Assembly: GCA_013215655.1 (NCBI GenBank)
Contig: JABSOX010000011.1
Location: forward strand, 137,024 to 201,023
Source: Colwellia sp.
Lineage (GTDB): Bacteria > Pseudomonadota > Gammaproteobacteria > Enterobacterales > Alteromonadaceae
Direction: 5' to 3'
Length of the DNA stretch: 64,000 bases
The notes under the pieces were generated by a model. The model ran no database searches and was not told where the DNA came from. It saw only the letters and a list, made by a program, of their open reading frames with translations. Below, one piece after another: positions 27,578 to 36,500 of this stretch. The position numbers and the translations under genes were made by a program. Within the stretch, counting starts at the first letter, position 1; every line of letters starts with the position of its first letter.

Positions 27578-28252
27578 TTAACGCAACAGGCCATCATTTA
27601 ATTCGACAATCGTTCTGCTGCGTTTGGCAAATCGTGCATCATGCGTGACCATACAAATGGTTCTTCCTTCCTCATTAAGCTCATCAAATAAATCCATTAT
27701 TGCCCCGCCGTTTTTAGAATCTAAGTTTCCGGTTGGCTCATCGGCAAGCAATATCGAAGGGTCAACCACCAAACTTCTCGCTACAGCAACACGCTGTTGT
27801 TGTCCTCCAGATAATTGCGCAGGATAAAACTCCGCTCTTTCCGCCATATTCACTCTTTCTAAACAGACCATTGCCATTTCTATGCGATCTTTCTTTTTCA
27901 TTTTTCGATAAGATAAAGGCAACGCAACATTTTCCAATACCGTCATATCACCAATCAAATTAAACGCTTGAAAAATAAAACCTATTTCTCGGTTACGAAT
28001 TTCTGCTCGTTGATAAACATCTAAATCATGGGCTTGATGCCCATTAAGTAGATACTCGCCGCTTGTCGAAGTATCGAGCAAACCTAAAATAGAAAGTAAG
28101 GTCGACTTTCCGCAACCCGATGGACCCGAGATACTAATATAATCACCCGCATTGATGATTAAATTAATGTCCTTTATTGCACTAATAACGCCAGCATCGG
28201 TGGTAAAACTTTTGGTTAATGACGTTAATTGAATTAGTGGTTTATCACTCAT
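27578..28252 (-). CDS. ABC transporter ATPase, MacB/LolD-type
   Basis: 224 residues, one nucleotide-binding domain: Walker A GPSGCGKSTLL (41-51), Q-loop in FIFQAFNLIG, signature LSGGQQQRVAVARSL, Walker B ILLADEPTGNLDS and H-loop MVTHDARFAKRS. The EPTGNLDS sequence and length are those of the MacB/LolD/FtsE group. It should energise the permease at 24360. Gap of 61 bp from the adaptor gene. Confidence 0.95.
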   Translation of the reverse strand: MSDKPLIQLTSLTKSFTTDAGVISAIKDINLIINAGDYISISGPSGCGKSTLLSILGLLDTSTSGEYLLNGHQAHDLDVYQRAEIRNREIGFIFQAFNLIGDMTVLENVALPLSYRKMKKKDRIEMAMVCLERVNMAERAEFYPAQLSGGQQQRVAVARSLVVDPSILLADEPTGNLDSKNGGAIMDLFDELNEEGRTICMVTHDARFAKRSRTIVELNDGLLR

Positions 28253-28313
28253 AATTATGTTTCCTATTTATATATTCTAGAATTATTTTATTTTTGCTCT
28301 AGTCAATCATCGA

Positions 28314-29564
28314 TTAATGTAATGCTATTTTAGCTAACTCATCATACTTACTGGTCGATGAAACAATAACTTGTTCTCCCGCTTTAAGAGCAGATAACAC
28401 TTCAATATCATCAACAGAGCTACGACCAAATTTAACTTGTTTACGTTGCGCTGCTGTTTGGTCTTTATTGATTACAAACAGACTATCCGAAGAATATTCT
28501 TGGCTAAAAACAGGACGTTTTATTTTTAAAATATTTGTTAAGTGTTCTAATTCGATAATGCCATCAATACGTAAATCTGGACGGGCACCCACTAGGGCAT
28601 CTCCCGTAAAATAGACATCAACGACAACAACACCTTGTTTTACTGACGGGTTGATCCGTGTGACTATACCTTGCGCTGATTTCCCACCTGCGGACAACAA
28701 AACACTTTGCCCTTTTAAGACATCTTTGATCTGACTTTCTTGCACACGTAATTGTGCTTTTAAGTTATCCTGTTGTGCAATTCTTGCCAATAAAGTGCCA
28801 ACTTTGAACGGTTCACCAACCTTCAGTGAAACCTCTTGTAATATGCCTTTGGTCGTTGCTTTAACATAGAGATCATCAGCAATATTTTCTTGTAATAACA
28901 ATTGCCGTGCTGCTTTATTTATTCTTGCTTGTCCAGCGGTTAACTCTGCTTGTTTTTGTCGTGGAAGGTTTTCAAGCAACTCTACTTCCAATTGATGTTG
29001 AAATTTAAGTTGCTGCTCTAACAATATAGATTCGTTATAATCAATATTAGATACTGCGCCTGTCTTGAGTAAGCTTTGATTGGCTTCTCTGCGTAGCTTA
29101 GTCATCTCATAACGAGCACTAAAATCAGCTATCACTATGCGTTGTTTAAGTATCGTTTGTTGCCAACGCTGTTGTAGTGAATTATAGGCGGACTGCAATA
29201 CTTCTACGTCAAGTTTTGCTTCATCAACCGCTTGAGTCAGTTTCGGATTTTCAAGAACCATAATAACCGTACCAACTTCGACAACATCACTTGCTTCAAG
29301 TAATATCTCTTTTACTCGACCACTAGAAGTCGCAGACAAAAAATTTAACGCTATCGATACTAAAGTACCTGGTGCGCGAACCTCGCGGATCAAGTCTCCT
29401 TTTTCAACAGTGGCAATAATCACTTCATCAAGTGATACCAAGACATCTTTGCTCATTGCATTTATGCGTGTCCATGCAAAGAAAAATATAGCAGTGCTGA
29501 TAAATACAATGCTCAGTTTTTTAGCCGATAATAGCCTTCTCGTATTCTTTTCTGGGATCTGCAT
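28314..29564 (-). CDS. Periplasmic adaptor (HlyD/MacA-type membrane fusion protein)
   Basis: 416 residues: one N-terminal membrane anchor (LSIVFISTAIFFFAWTRI), a lipoyl half-motif (TSSGRVKEILLEASDVVEVGTVIMVLENPKL), a long coiled-coil hairpin (100-220, many Gln/Leu/Glu), the second lipoyl half and beta-barrel (GILQEVSLKVGEPFKVGTLLARIAQQ), and a membrane-proximal domain. The adaptor bridges the inner membrane ABC pump to an outer membrane channel, which is not in the window. First gene of the efflux cluster; candidate operator boxes lie directly upstream. Confidence 0.92.
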   Translation of the reverse strand: MQIPEKNTRRLLSAKKLSIVFISTAIFFFAWTRINAMSKDVLVSLDEVIIATVEKGDLIREVRAPGTLVSIALNFLSATSSGRVKEILLEASDVVEVGTVIMVLENPKLTQAVDEAKLDVEVLQSAYNSLQQRWQQTILKQRIVIADFSARYEMTKLRREANQSLLKTGAVSNIDYNESILLEQQLKFQHQLEVELLENLPRQKQAELTAGQARINKAARQLLLQENIADDLYVKATTKGILQEVSLKVGEPFKVGTLLARIAQQDNLKAQLRVQESQIKDVLKGQSVLLSAGGKSAQGIVTRINPSVKQGVVVVDVYFTGDALVGARPDLRIDGIIELEHLTNILKIKRPVFSQEYSSDSLFVINKDQTAAQRKQVKFGRSSVDDIEVLSALKAGEQVIVSSTSKYDELAKIALH

Positions 29565-29607
29565 ATAACTTCTCTTAAATTTAGCTCACATACCCATAGT
29601 GGCTATG

Positions 29608-29663
29608 AATGTGCCACTTAATATAGAGGGAAAACATGTGCTAAATAAGGCCCAATATGTGCC
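29608..29663. promoter_or_regulatory. Three direct ATGTGCYA boxes upstream of the efflux cluster
   Basis: ATGTGCCA (29608), ATGTGCTA (29635) and ATGTGCCA (29656) repeat in the same orientation, each followed by an A/T-rich TAAT-like tail, with start-to-start distances of 27 and 21 bp. They lie 44-99 bp upstream of the adaptor start. Phase and position suit an activator operator, plausibly for the membrane-anchored regulator encoded just upstream. Confidence 0.4.
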
Positions 29664-29706
29664 AATAATTGATTAAAGTAATTTTGGAATAGATTGAGTT
29701 TGAGTG

Positions 29707-29733
29707 GTTTTTAAGCAAAAAATGCTTAAAAAC
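29707..29733. promoter_or_regulatory. Perfect 10-bp inverted repeat between regulator and efflux genes
   Basis: GTTTTTAAGC (29707-29716) and GCTTAAAAAC (29724-29733) around seven bases. It could be the terminator of the regulator gene or an operator. No U-run follows on the minus strand, so the choice is open. Confidence 0.4.
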
Positions 29734-29798
29734 GTCAATTGTGTGTCAACTTAACGGTTAATTAGTTGAAAATTTATACAGAAAGATAAAAGCGAAAA

Positions 29799-30704
29799 TT
29801 AATTTAATAGTGCATTGATCTTAGCAAGATAAGTTGAAATTTCAGTGGCTATTCTAGGGGTGGAATTAGGTGAAGAAAGCAAAATTTCGTTAGCCGCTTT
29901 AAAATAATTTTGTGCTGCTTGATAATTTAAACGTTGCATTTCATTTTTGCCAAGTTCAATGTTGATTGCAATTCTCTCATTTATGCGACGTTGGTCTAAC
30001 TGCTTTGACAAGAACAAAATATAATCTTCGGTGGCGGTAAACTCTCCACGCGTTGTTGATATTTGCGGGTTTTTATTTTCTATTTTTAATTGCTTTAGTG
30101 CATTATGAAACAACTTACCGTAGTGACAGGGATCGGCACTATCTTGCTGCTTAAAGTCGCCAAGGACTGACGAATATCCAGTCCAACACTTTGTCTCTTT
30201 AAAATGAGAATTGGTCGTTGTTGAGGATAGCCAAAAATTCGGAATATTTTCCCCAATTAGAAACCAACCTCCCCCTACAGCAACGCATAAAGCAGCAACA
30301 ACAAGTGGCATTTTGTTAGTTTTGACTACTGAATAGTCTTGTAAAGTTAGTTTTCGTTTTGCGGCTTGCTCAAGTCTTAATAGTGATTTTTTTGCTAAGT
30401 CCGCTTGATTATCGCTGTCTATTTTTGTGCGTAATAGTGATAACTCAAAACAATGTTGACGAAACTCTTCATCATTTAAGCTAAAACACTGAGCGGTTAA
30501 ATTAAAAAGTGCTAAAATTTTAGTAACATGTCTATCAGGTACAACGGGATATCTAGGATTACCTAATCGATCTCTAGTCGCAAACCAGCGCGTAAGAGAC
30601 GTGGCATCTAAACCTAAATATGCAGCCAATTGCTTACGAGTTTTTATTTCAGGATTTATACCGCTACGTAAGAGGGTATTTAATTTATTTCTATCAATTT
30701 TCAC
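29799..30704 (-). CDS. ToxR-type membrane-anchored transcriptional regulator (HTH-TM-periplasmic)
   Basis: 301 residues. N-terminal lambda-repressor-like helix-turn-helix (RKQLAAYLGLDATSLTRWFATRD, about 23-45). A basic linker leads to one membrane helix (MPLVVAALCVAVGGGWFLIG, about 132-151) and a periplasmic C-terminal domain of 150 residues with two cysteines (KCWTGYS, DPCHYG) and TPR-like helices (NYQAAQNYFKAANEIL). A one-component sensor that binds DNA from the membrane, with a possible disulfide or repeat-based periplasmic sensor. It lies 235 bp upstream of the efflux genes on the same strand, so likely controls them. The full-length domain combination is not one I can name. Confidence 0.7.
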   Translation of the reverse strand: MKIDRNKLNTLLRSGINPEIKTRKQLAAYLGLDATSLTRWFATRDRLGNPRYPVVPDRHVTKILALFNLTAQCFSLNDEEFRQHCFELSLLRTKIDSDNQADLAKKSLLRLEQAAKRKLTLQDYSVVKTNKMPLVVAALCVAVGGGWFLIGENIPNFWLSSTTTNSHFKETKCWTGYSSVLGDFKQQDSADPCHYGKLFHNALKQLKIENKNPQISTTRGEFTATEDYILFLSKQLDQRRINERIAINIELGKNEMQRLNYQAAQNYFKAANEILLSSPNSTPRIATEISTYLAKINALLN

Positions 30705-30847
30705 AAAAGCTGCCGAAAGTATTTTACCAATTAACTCAACTTGGCATTATCCTCACTATAATTAGTGCGGTTACATTTTATACCCAAACCAGATCAAGAT
30801 GCGAGTTGGGTAGAACTTAAAAAGTATATAGTTAATTGGGGTTTGGT

Positions 30848-31150
30848 GAAAGTATATCTATACCCGTCAGCGAAGTTGAAAACTCAATGGAACATGCCTT
30901 CGACAATAAAAATAACAAGCAAATAACAAGCAAATAACAATTACCATCAAACAAACCGATAAAGGTGTATCAATCGCTTATTCAGACAATGGAAAATTAA
31001 TCAACAGTAACATTCAAGATGATGTTTTTGCACCGTTTTTTTTACGAGTATACAAGGTAGCGGTCACGTGGGTTTAGGATTAAGTATTGTTAAAAAGATT
31101 ATGGTGACGCAATTGAAAATTTGTTAAGTAACTTAACTAATCCAAGTTGA
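30848..31150 (+). pseudogene. Histidine kinase C-terminal (HATPase) remnant with frameshifts
   Basis: Reading across frames gives VSEVENSMEHAF (N-box), then ITIKQTDKGVSIAYSDNGK (D-x-G box), FAPFF (F-box) and GSGHVGLGLSIVKKIM (G2 box), the ordered signatures of a sensor kinase ATP-binding domain. Two lesions break the frame: an 11-bp perfect tandem duplication (CAAGCAAATAA at 30916-30926 and 30927-30937) and a run of eight T at 31036-31043. The dimerisation and sensor parts are absent. Removing one 11-bp copy restores the N-box to D-box frame. Confidence 0.75.
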
Positions 31151-31176
31151 CATAAATTTATGCCAATCAGTATAAG
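31147..31176 (+). promoter_or_regulatory. Orphan sigma-70-like promoter
   Basis: TTGACA (31147-31152), an 18-base spacer and TATAAG (31171-31176). No plus-strand gene follows; the nearest features are the hairpin at 31239-31253 and a convergent minus gene. It could start a short RNA or be chance. Confidence 0.25.
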
Positions 31177-31229
31177 AAAATGATCACTTAGCGAGAGGCT
31201 TTATGTGAAATAGCATTAGCTTCACCCAT

Positions 31230-31254
31230 AAAAAAATACCTTCATAACGAAGGC
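31230..31254 (-). terminator. Terminator of the 297-aa protein gene
   Basis: CCTTC (31239-31243) pairs with GAAGG (31249-31253), extended by flanking pairs. Read on the minus strand the hairpin is followed by a run of seven T (31230-31236). It is 33 bp past the stop of the minus-strand gene. Confidence 0.7.
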
Positions 31255-31286
31255 ATTTTAATGTTTACTTAATGACGACATTCAAT

Positions 31287-32180
31287 TTAGTCGTCTTCTA
31301 AAGGAAGTAGACTTTCATTAATTAATGCTCTTAATTGCAACCAAGTAGTAATTTCTTCGGTTAATTCTTTATTACCAAAATCATAATCTTCAAGCTTAGT
31401 ATCTAGCAATTGTTTGATACTGTTTAAGTCTTGTTCACTACTTGCAAAAATTGTCTCTATTTCTTTAATAGATGTTGAATAACAATATGAAGAGCCACAG
31501 CTCGCTATGGCTTCGTCAAGTTGAACTAAAGTATCAGCGATCAGTTGCCCAACAACATCATTTTCAGAATCTAATAAACCACTAATTGTTTCTAACCAGT
31601 ATTTATTATTGATAAGTTCATTTTTGAAAAAACGGGTATTCGTTTTAGAAAGTGACTGAGCAGCAGTATCCCAAATCGCGATATTAATTTTTGTCAGCTC
31701 TGTAAGCGTTACAAAATCCATTTCTTTATCAGCAGTGTCAACGGTCAACTTACAACCGGGTTTTATCGCTTGAAAGCCTCTAGCACCATTAAGTTCTGTC
31801 AGTTTAAAAGTATAATCAACTGATGATTTATCAAGAGAAAATGTTGATTTTGCTTGATCAATATTACGAGAACCTTCGATATTACCGGTCGAAATAACAT
31901 TACCTTCCCGATGAAGCTGATAACTAAAACTTAACGGACGCATCGATTCACATTGAAAAATAACGATCAAAGCGGGTGTTTGTACCAAGTTATCGTTATC
32001 TCCCGAATAGCTAAAAGAAAACTCTGTGTCAGGTAATGTACATGGAGGTATATAACGCATTCCTTGGGTTGTTTGGCGAGCCTTGCATTGTTCTTTTGCG
32101 TCAAACAATACAGTTGTTTCTGCTTGGGCAATATTAGCAAGGGAAAGCGTAACGATGAGAATGATTCTTAATAATTTCAT
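31287..32180 (-). CDS. Exported protein of unknown function (297 aa)
   Basis: 297 residues with a Sec signal peptide (MKLLRIILIVTLSLANIAQA-ET). The first 150 mature residues are strand-rich with four cysteines (EQCKAR, PPCTLP, FQCES, PGCKL), probably two disulfides in a beta-sandwich. The C-terminal half is helical and acidic with another pair (ASCGSSYCYS), ending LLPLEDD. I recognise no family. It has its own terminator and lies upstream-adjacent to a solute-binding-like gene on the same strand, 201 bp apart. Confidence 0.7.
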   Translation of the reverse strand: MKLLRIILIVTLSLANIAQAETTVLFDAKEQCKARQTTQGMRYIPPCTLPDTEFSFSYSGDNDNLVQTPALIVIFQCESMRPLSFSYQLHREGNVISTGNIEGSRNIDQAKSTFSLDKSSVDYTFKLTELNGARGFQAIKPGCKLTVDTADKEMDFVTLTELTKINIAIWDTAAQSLSKTNTRFFKNELINNKYWLETISGLLDSENDVVGQLIADTLVQLDEAIASCGSSYCYSTSIKEIETIFASSEQDLNSIKQLLDTKLEDYDFGNKELTEEITTWLQLRALINESLLPLEDD

Positions 32181-32381
32181 TTCTATTCTATTCCTTTAGA
32201 CGTTTGAAGAGCTACTTTTGGGCTGAACTACATATGCTTTAATTCATAGCGCATGAGTCTACCAAACAATTAGACCAAATGGTCAGTTATTTTTGTAATC
32301 AATTGTAATTATAAAGAAATATACTTAGATGGGAATTCATCGAAAGATTAAACGTAGCTGGGTATATAAAATTTTTACCCT

Positions 32382-33254
32382 TTAAGGGGTGTTCAATAAA
32401 TGCTGATTAATAATGGTCCAGTCTTTAACATGAGGATTAAAAAAACCTGCTTGACGAAAAGCCTTATCAATAACACCTTGTTTCCGTAAAATTTTTAAAC
32501 CTTTTTGTAATGCGATAAAGGTTTCTTTCCCCAGAGGATGTTTACGTGAAACAACAAAGTGACGACTATCATTTAACGATATTTTGACACCGTCAACGGC
32601 AACTATTTTATAACCATCACCTTGATAAGAAAAAGGTCGGTTTTTTGTAAAAGGTGCCAACATCACATCAATCCAACCTAAATCAACCAACTTTGCCATA
32701 CCTAACCATTCATCTTCATGCATTAGTTTTTTAGGTGCTATCGCTGTTAATGTTTGCCAATCCACTAACCAGTGTCTACTAGAAACTACCGACAACCTCT
32801 TAAAGTCTTCCACGTTATTGATCTTCATTTTCTTTTTATTTTCTTGTGAGGTATAAATACCCGCCCAGTATTCACCTTTACGAATAATCTCATCAGAAAT
32901 ATAAACATCATCTTGTAAGTCTTTCACTTGAGAAAGCCAAATAGAATCAAAACCAATCAACAACAAACCATCTCGTAATAACTTGGCATTTCTCGCATCA
33001 TAATTGCCTAACGTAAATGAAAATTGTATTTGTGAACCACCAAGGGCCAAAGCTTTTTGTACTAAGATAAATTCAACAACATCTCTCAATGAATTTTTGC
33101 CAGAGAAATCATTAATTTCCAGAGGTGACTGACCATCAAGAACTTCCATCGCATAATTATAAATGTCTGTTTCAACGGTGATCTCCACCACCGGCTGCTT
33201 CGCCATTGCAGTTGTCGTAAATATGAAGAGTAGAATTAGACGTAGATAGGTCAT
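32382..33254 (-). CDS. Periplasmic solute-binding-like protein (SBP_bac_3 style)
   Basis: 290 residues, signal peptide ending AMA-KQ (residue 19). Bilobal pattern of family 3 solute-binding proteins: DDVYISDEIIRKGEYWAGIYTSQEN, DFKRLSVVSSRHWLVDWQTL, MAKLVDLGWIDVMLAPF, and a closing FIALQKGLKILRKQGVIDKAF helix. No transporter genes are nearby, so it is probably an orphan sensor-type or secreted binding protein, as is common in Alteromonadales. Ligand-binding Arg/Asp residues cannot be assigned with certainty. Confidence 0.75.
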   Translation of the reverse strand: MTYLRLILLFIFTTTAMAKQPVVEITVETDIYNYAMEVLDGQSPLEINDFSGKNSLRDVVEFILVQKALALGGSQIQFSFTLGNYDARNAKLLRDGLLLIGFDSIWLSQVKDLQDDVYISDEIIRKGEYWAGIYTSQENKKKMKINNVEDFKRLSVVSSRHWLVDWQTLTAIAPKKLMHEDEWLGMAKLVDLGWIDVMLAPFTKNRPFSYQGDGYKIVAVDGVKISLNDSRHFVVSRKHPLGKETFIALQKGLKILRKQGVIDKAFRQAGFFNPHVKDWTIINQHLLNTP

Positions 33255-33570
33255 TGGGCCCTAACTTAAAGAGTTTTGTTTAAGTGTAGAACAAATATAC
33301 AGCTGAATTATATATTCGCACTTCAAAAATTTATGTTTTGTGTTACTTCTGTTTGTGAACATTTTGTTACTATTTGAACCATATACTTATCAAAATATTA
33401 ACGCTACAACTGGACAGCAAGATTATTTAGATTATTATTCATGCGAAAATTTAGACCGTCGAAATATAAAAAAGGAGAAATATAAGCATATTCAAGCGTA
33501 AATTATGTATTTCTTCCATCGACTTATAATCGAATTTAATTCAAATAAAAAGCATATTTAAAGGGATGTA
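33255..33570. promoter_or_regulatory. Divergent intergenic region
   Basis: 316 bp between the solute-binding-like gene and the TSP3 lipoprotein gene. AT-rich; no ORF or clear dyad. AAGGG precedes ATG 33571 by six bases. Confidence 0.3.
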
Positions 33571-36500
33571 ATGTCTATAACTTCATTATTAAAGCGATTT
33601 TCTCTAGCCTTTTTCATTATTAGTTTACTTTCTGCATGTGGCGGAGGCGGTGGTGCTGATAAATCTCTACCTCCACAACCAATAATTCCTAAGACTTATA
33701 CTTTGACTGGCGGTGGTGTTAAAGGGCCGCTAGTTAACGCAAAAGTAAGTTTATATGCATATGACCAGAATTCTGAAAATGGTTATGGCGCATTAGTTGC
33801 TCAAGGGATAACAAATGAACAAGCCCGAATTACCGGAATAGAAATCACTGGTGAGCTTGCCAGCCATTACATTCTAGCAATAGAAGCAACTAGTGAGACG
33901 ATAGACCTATCCACACAGACTACTCCGATAATAAAAAACTTAAGAACGATAATCACTGCAGCAGAAATAAGCTCTGGTCGTTCATTTTACGCTTCACCTT
34001 TATCATCGTTAACATTGGAAGTAGTGCTACAAAAAGCTCTAACAGATCAATCCATTGATCAAGCTATTGATGAAGCTCAATCTTTAATTAAGTCTTTATT
34101 TGGTTTAGGTGTTAATCAAGATACCAACCTGTTTAATTCACCATCATTGTTGGTAGAAGATGCTACTACTTTTGAGCAACAAGCTGAAATTTTTCAATTA
34201 AGGAAGGCAATTGAAGTATTTTCAACGTTAACCTATCAACTTCACAGCCAAATAAATGTTGTTGATTTATCTATTGACGATCTTATTAAGAACTTCGCAA
34301 TCGATGCTTTAGATGGAAGTTTCGATGGTAAAAACAACGTCGAAAAACAACTACCCTATACCAATAATGACCTCACTCTATTTCAGCAACCAATCAATAA
34401 TTTAATCATAGAGAATAGTAATGGTGTTCACATAAGTGAATTAAATAGTGTGCTAATTCAAGAAGCGAAGTTGTTAGTTGATAATGATTTAGATACCGAA
34501 CAATTTAAAATAGATCGCCAATTAAACAATCACGATCGGCTGATATTAGTTGAAGATATTGATAATGACGGCATCAATAATGATATCGATAACGATGATG
34601 ACAATGATAATACAGAGGACTCCTTAGACGCATTTCCCCTTGATATTAACGAATGGCTTGATACAGACCTTGATGGTATCGGTAATAATCAAGACTTAGA
34701 TGATGATAACGATGGTATTGCTGACTTAATAGACCTATTTCCACTAGATCCAAATGAATCAAAAGATTTTGATGGCGATAACATTGGCGATAATGCTGAT
34801 ACTGATGACGATAACGACGGATTTTTGGATATCAACGACGTATTCCCTTTTGACCCAACTGAATCAGTAGATACTGACAATGACGGATTAGGTAACAACA
34901 TAGATACCGATGATGATAATGATCAGGTATTAGATCAATTTGATGCTTTTCCTTTAGATGCAAGTGAATCTCAAGATTCCGATAATGACGGTGTCGGCAA
35001 TAATAGAGATCTAGATGATGACAATGATGGCACTATCGATACGTTAGATCATTTTCCATTTGATCCGACTGAATCGATGGATACGGATCAAGATGGTATC
35101 GGCAACAATGCTGATACTGATGACGATAATGATGGTGTTGCCGACGGCTTAGATATCTTCCCGCTAGATAGCACGGAACATGCAGATAGCGATGCTGATG
35201 GGCTCGGTAATAATGCAGATCCTGATGATGATAATGACGGCGTTAACGATAACGAAGATACTTTCCCATTTGACCCAACTGAGTCTGGTGATAATGATAA
35301 TGACGGTATAGGAAACAATGAAGATAATGACGATGATAATGATGGCGTTTTAGACAACGATGATGCATTACCTTTTGATAGCACCGAAAGTGTAGATACT
35401 GACTTAGATGGTATAGGTGATAATGCCGACACTGATGATGATAACGATACCATATTAGATGAGGATGACGCGTTTCCACTTGACCCCAATGAATGGCTCG
35501 ATACAGATTTGGATGGTATAGGTAACAATGCCGATAGTGATGACGACAATGATGGCGTCTATGACAATGATGATGAATTACCTTTAGATCCAACTGACAG
35601 TGTTGACTTTGATAAAGATGGTATTGGTGACACTGCTGACAATGACGATGATAATGATGGCATTAGCGACTATAACGACCATATACATGTATCACCGTTA
35701 GCCACATCAAGTATCAGCCAAAAAGAAAGTTTAACCTTTAGAGTTCGCGGTTTTTATCCAGAAAACAGTCCGTTAAACGCCGACGATAAATGGCACGTCC
35801 AGTATTATATTTATGATGCTAATTTAGATGGTAAGCAAGTACCCTTTTATACAGAAAATGGTTATTACAATGCTACTTTTAACCACGCAAAAATGGAATG
35901 GCAAGTTAATTTTCCTGCACCTGATTATTCAGGAGAATTTGAAATTGAATTCACTCTATATTGCTCTTCTGGATCTAAGACTTGTGGAGATCATGACAAT
36001 GTTTATGTGCAGTGGGAGCAAAAAATTCCCTTTACCATTAGCTGCGTTACCACTCCATGTGGTTATCAACCAAAAGTTGAACCCGGCATAAATATTAGTG
36101 CTAGTAAGGAAATGAATCAATTGACTGCCAGTGTGGTTCGAGATAATGGCGATATTATTGCGACATATATCGAACAAGCAGAAAATAATTGGCAGAACTA
36201 TGTTGTCAAATCGACAAATAATGGCATATCTTGGAGTCGAATAGGCAAACTACCGGAGTATGTACTTGATGGGCAAATGCTAGAAATTTCAACATCTAAA
36301 GAGTTGTTGTTTATTGGCAAGTGCACCAATAAGAATATTTGTACTTATAAATCAACCGATGCGATTAATTGGACCAGGCAAGACCTTTTCGATACGTCTA
36401 ACTTTGGCCATTGCAGCTCCAATTCTTGCGATACTAATTATATGTCGATAAGCAGTATTGCTGAAGATGATGACGGTAGTATTATTGTTATCTTTAATAA

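Noticed and set aside
29656-29663. CRISPR-like or tandem repeat in the ATGTGCYA region
   Set aside because: Units are only eight bases with unequal spacing, so an operator is the simpler reading.
30620-30820. 66-codon plus frame overlapping the regulator start
   Set aside because: Mostly antisense to the HTH coding region; no ribosome site or family.
34689-35593. Serine-rich and histidine-rich minus-strand frames
   Set aside because: Antisense shadows of the TSP3 repeats, whose biased codons keep the other strand open.
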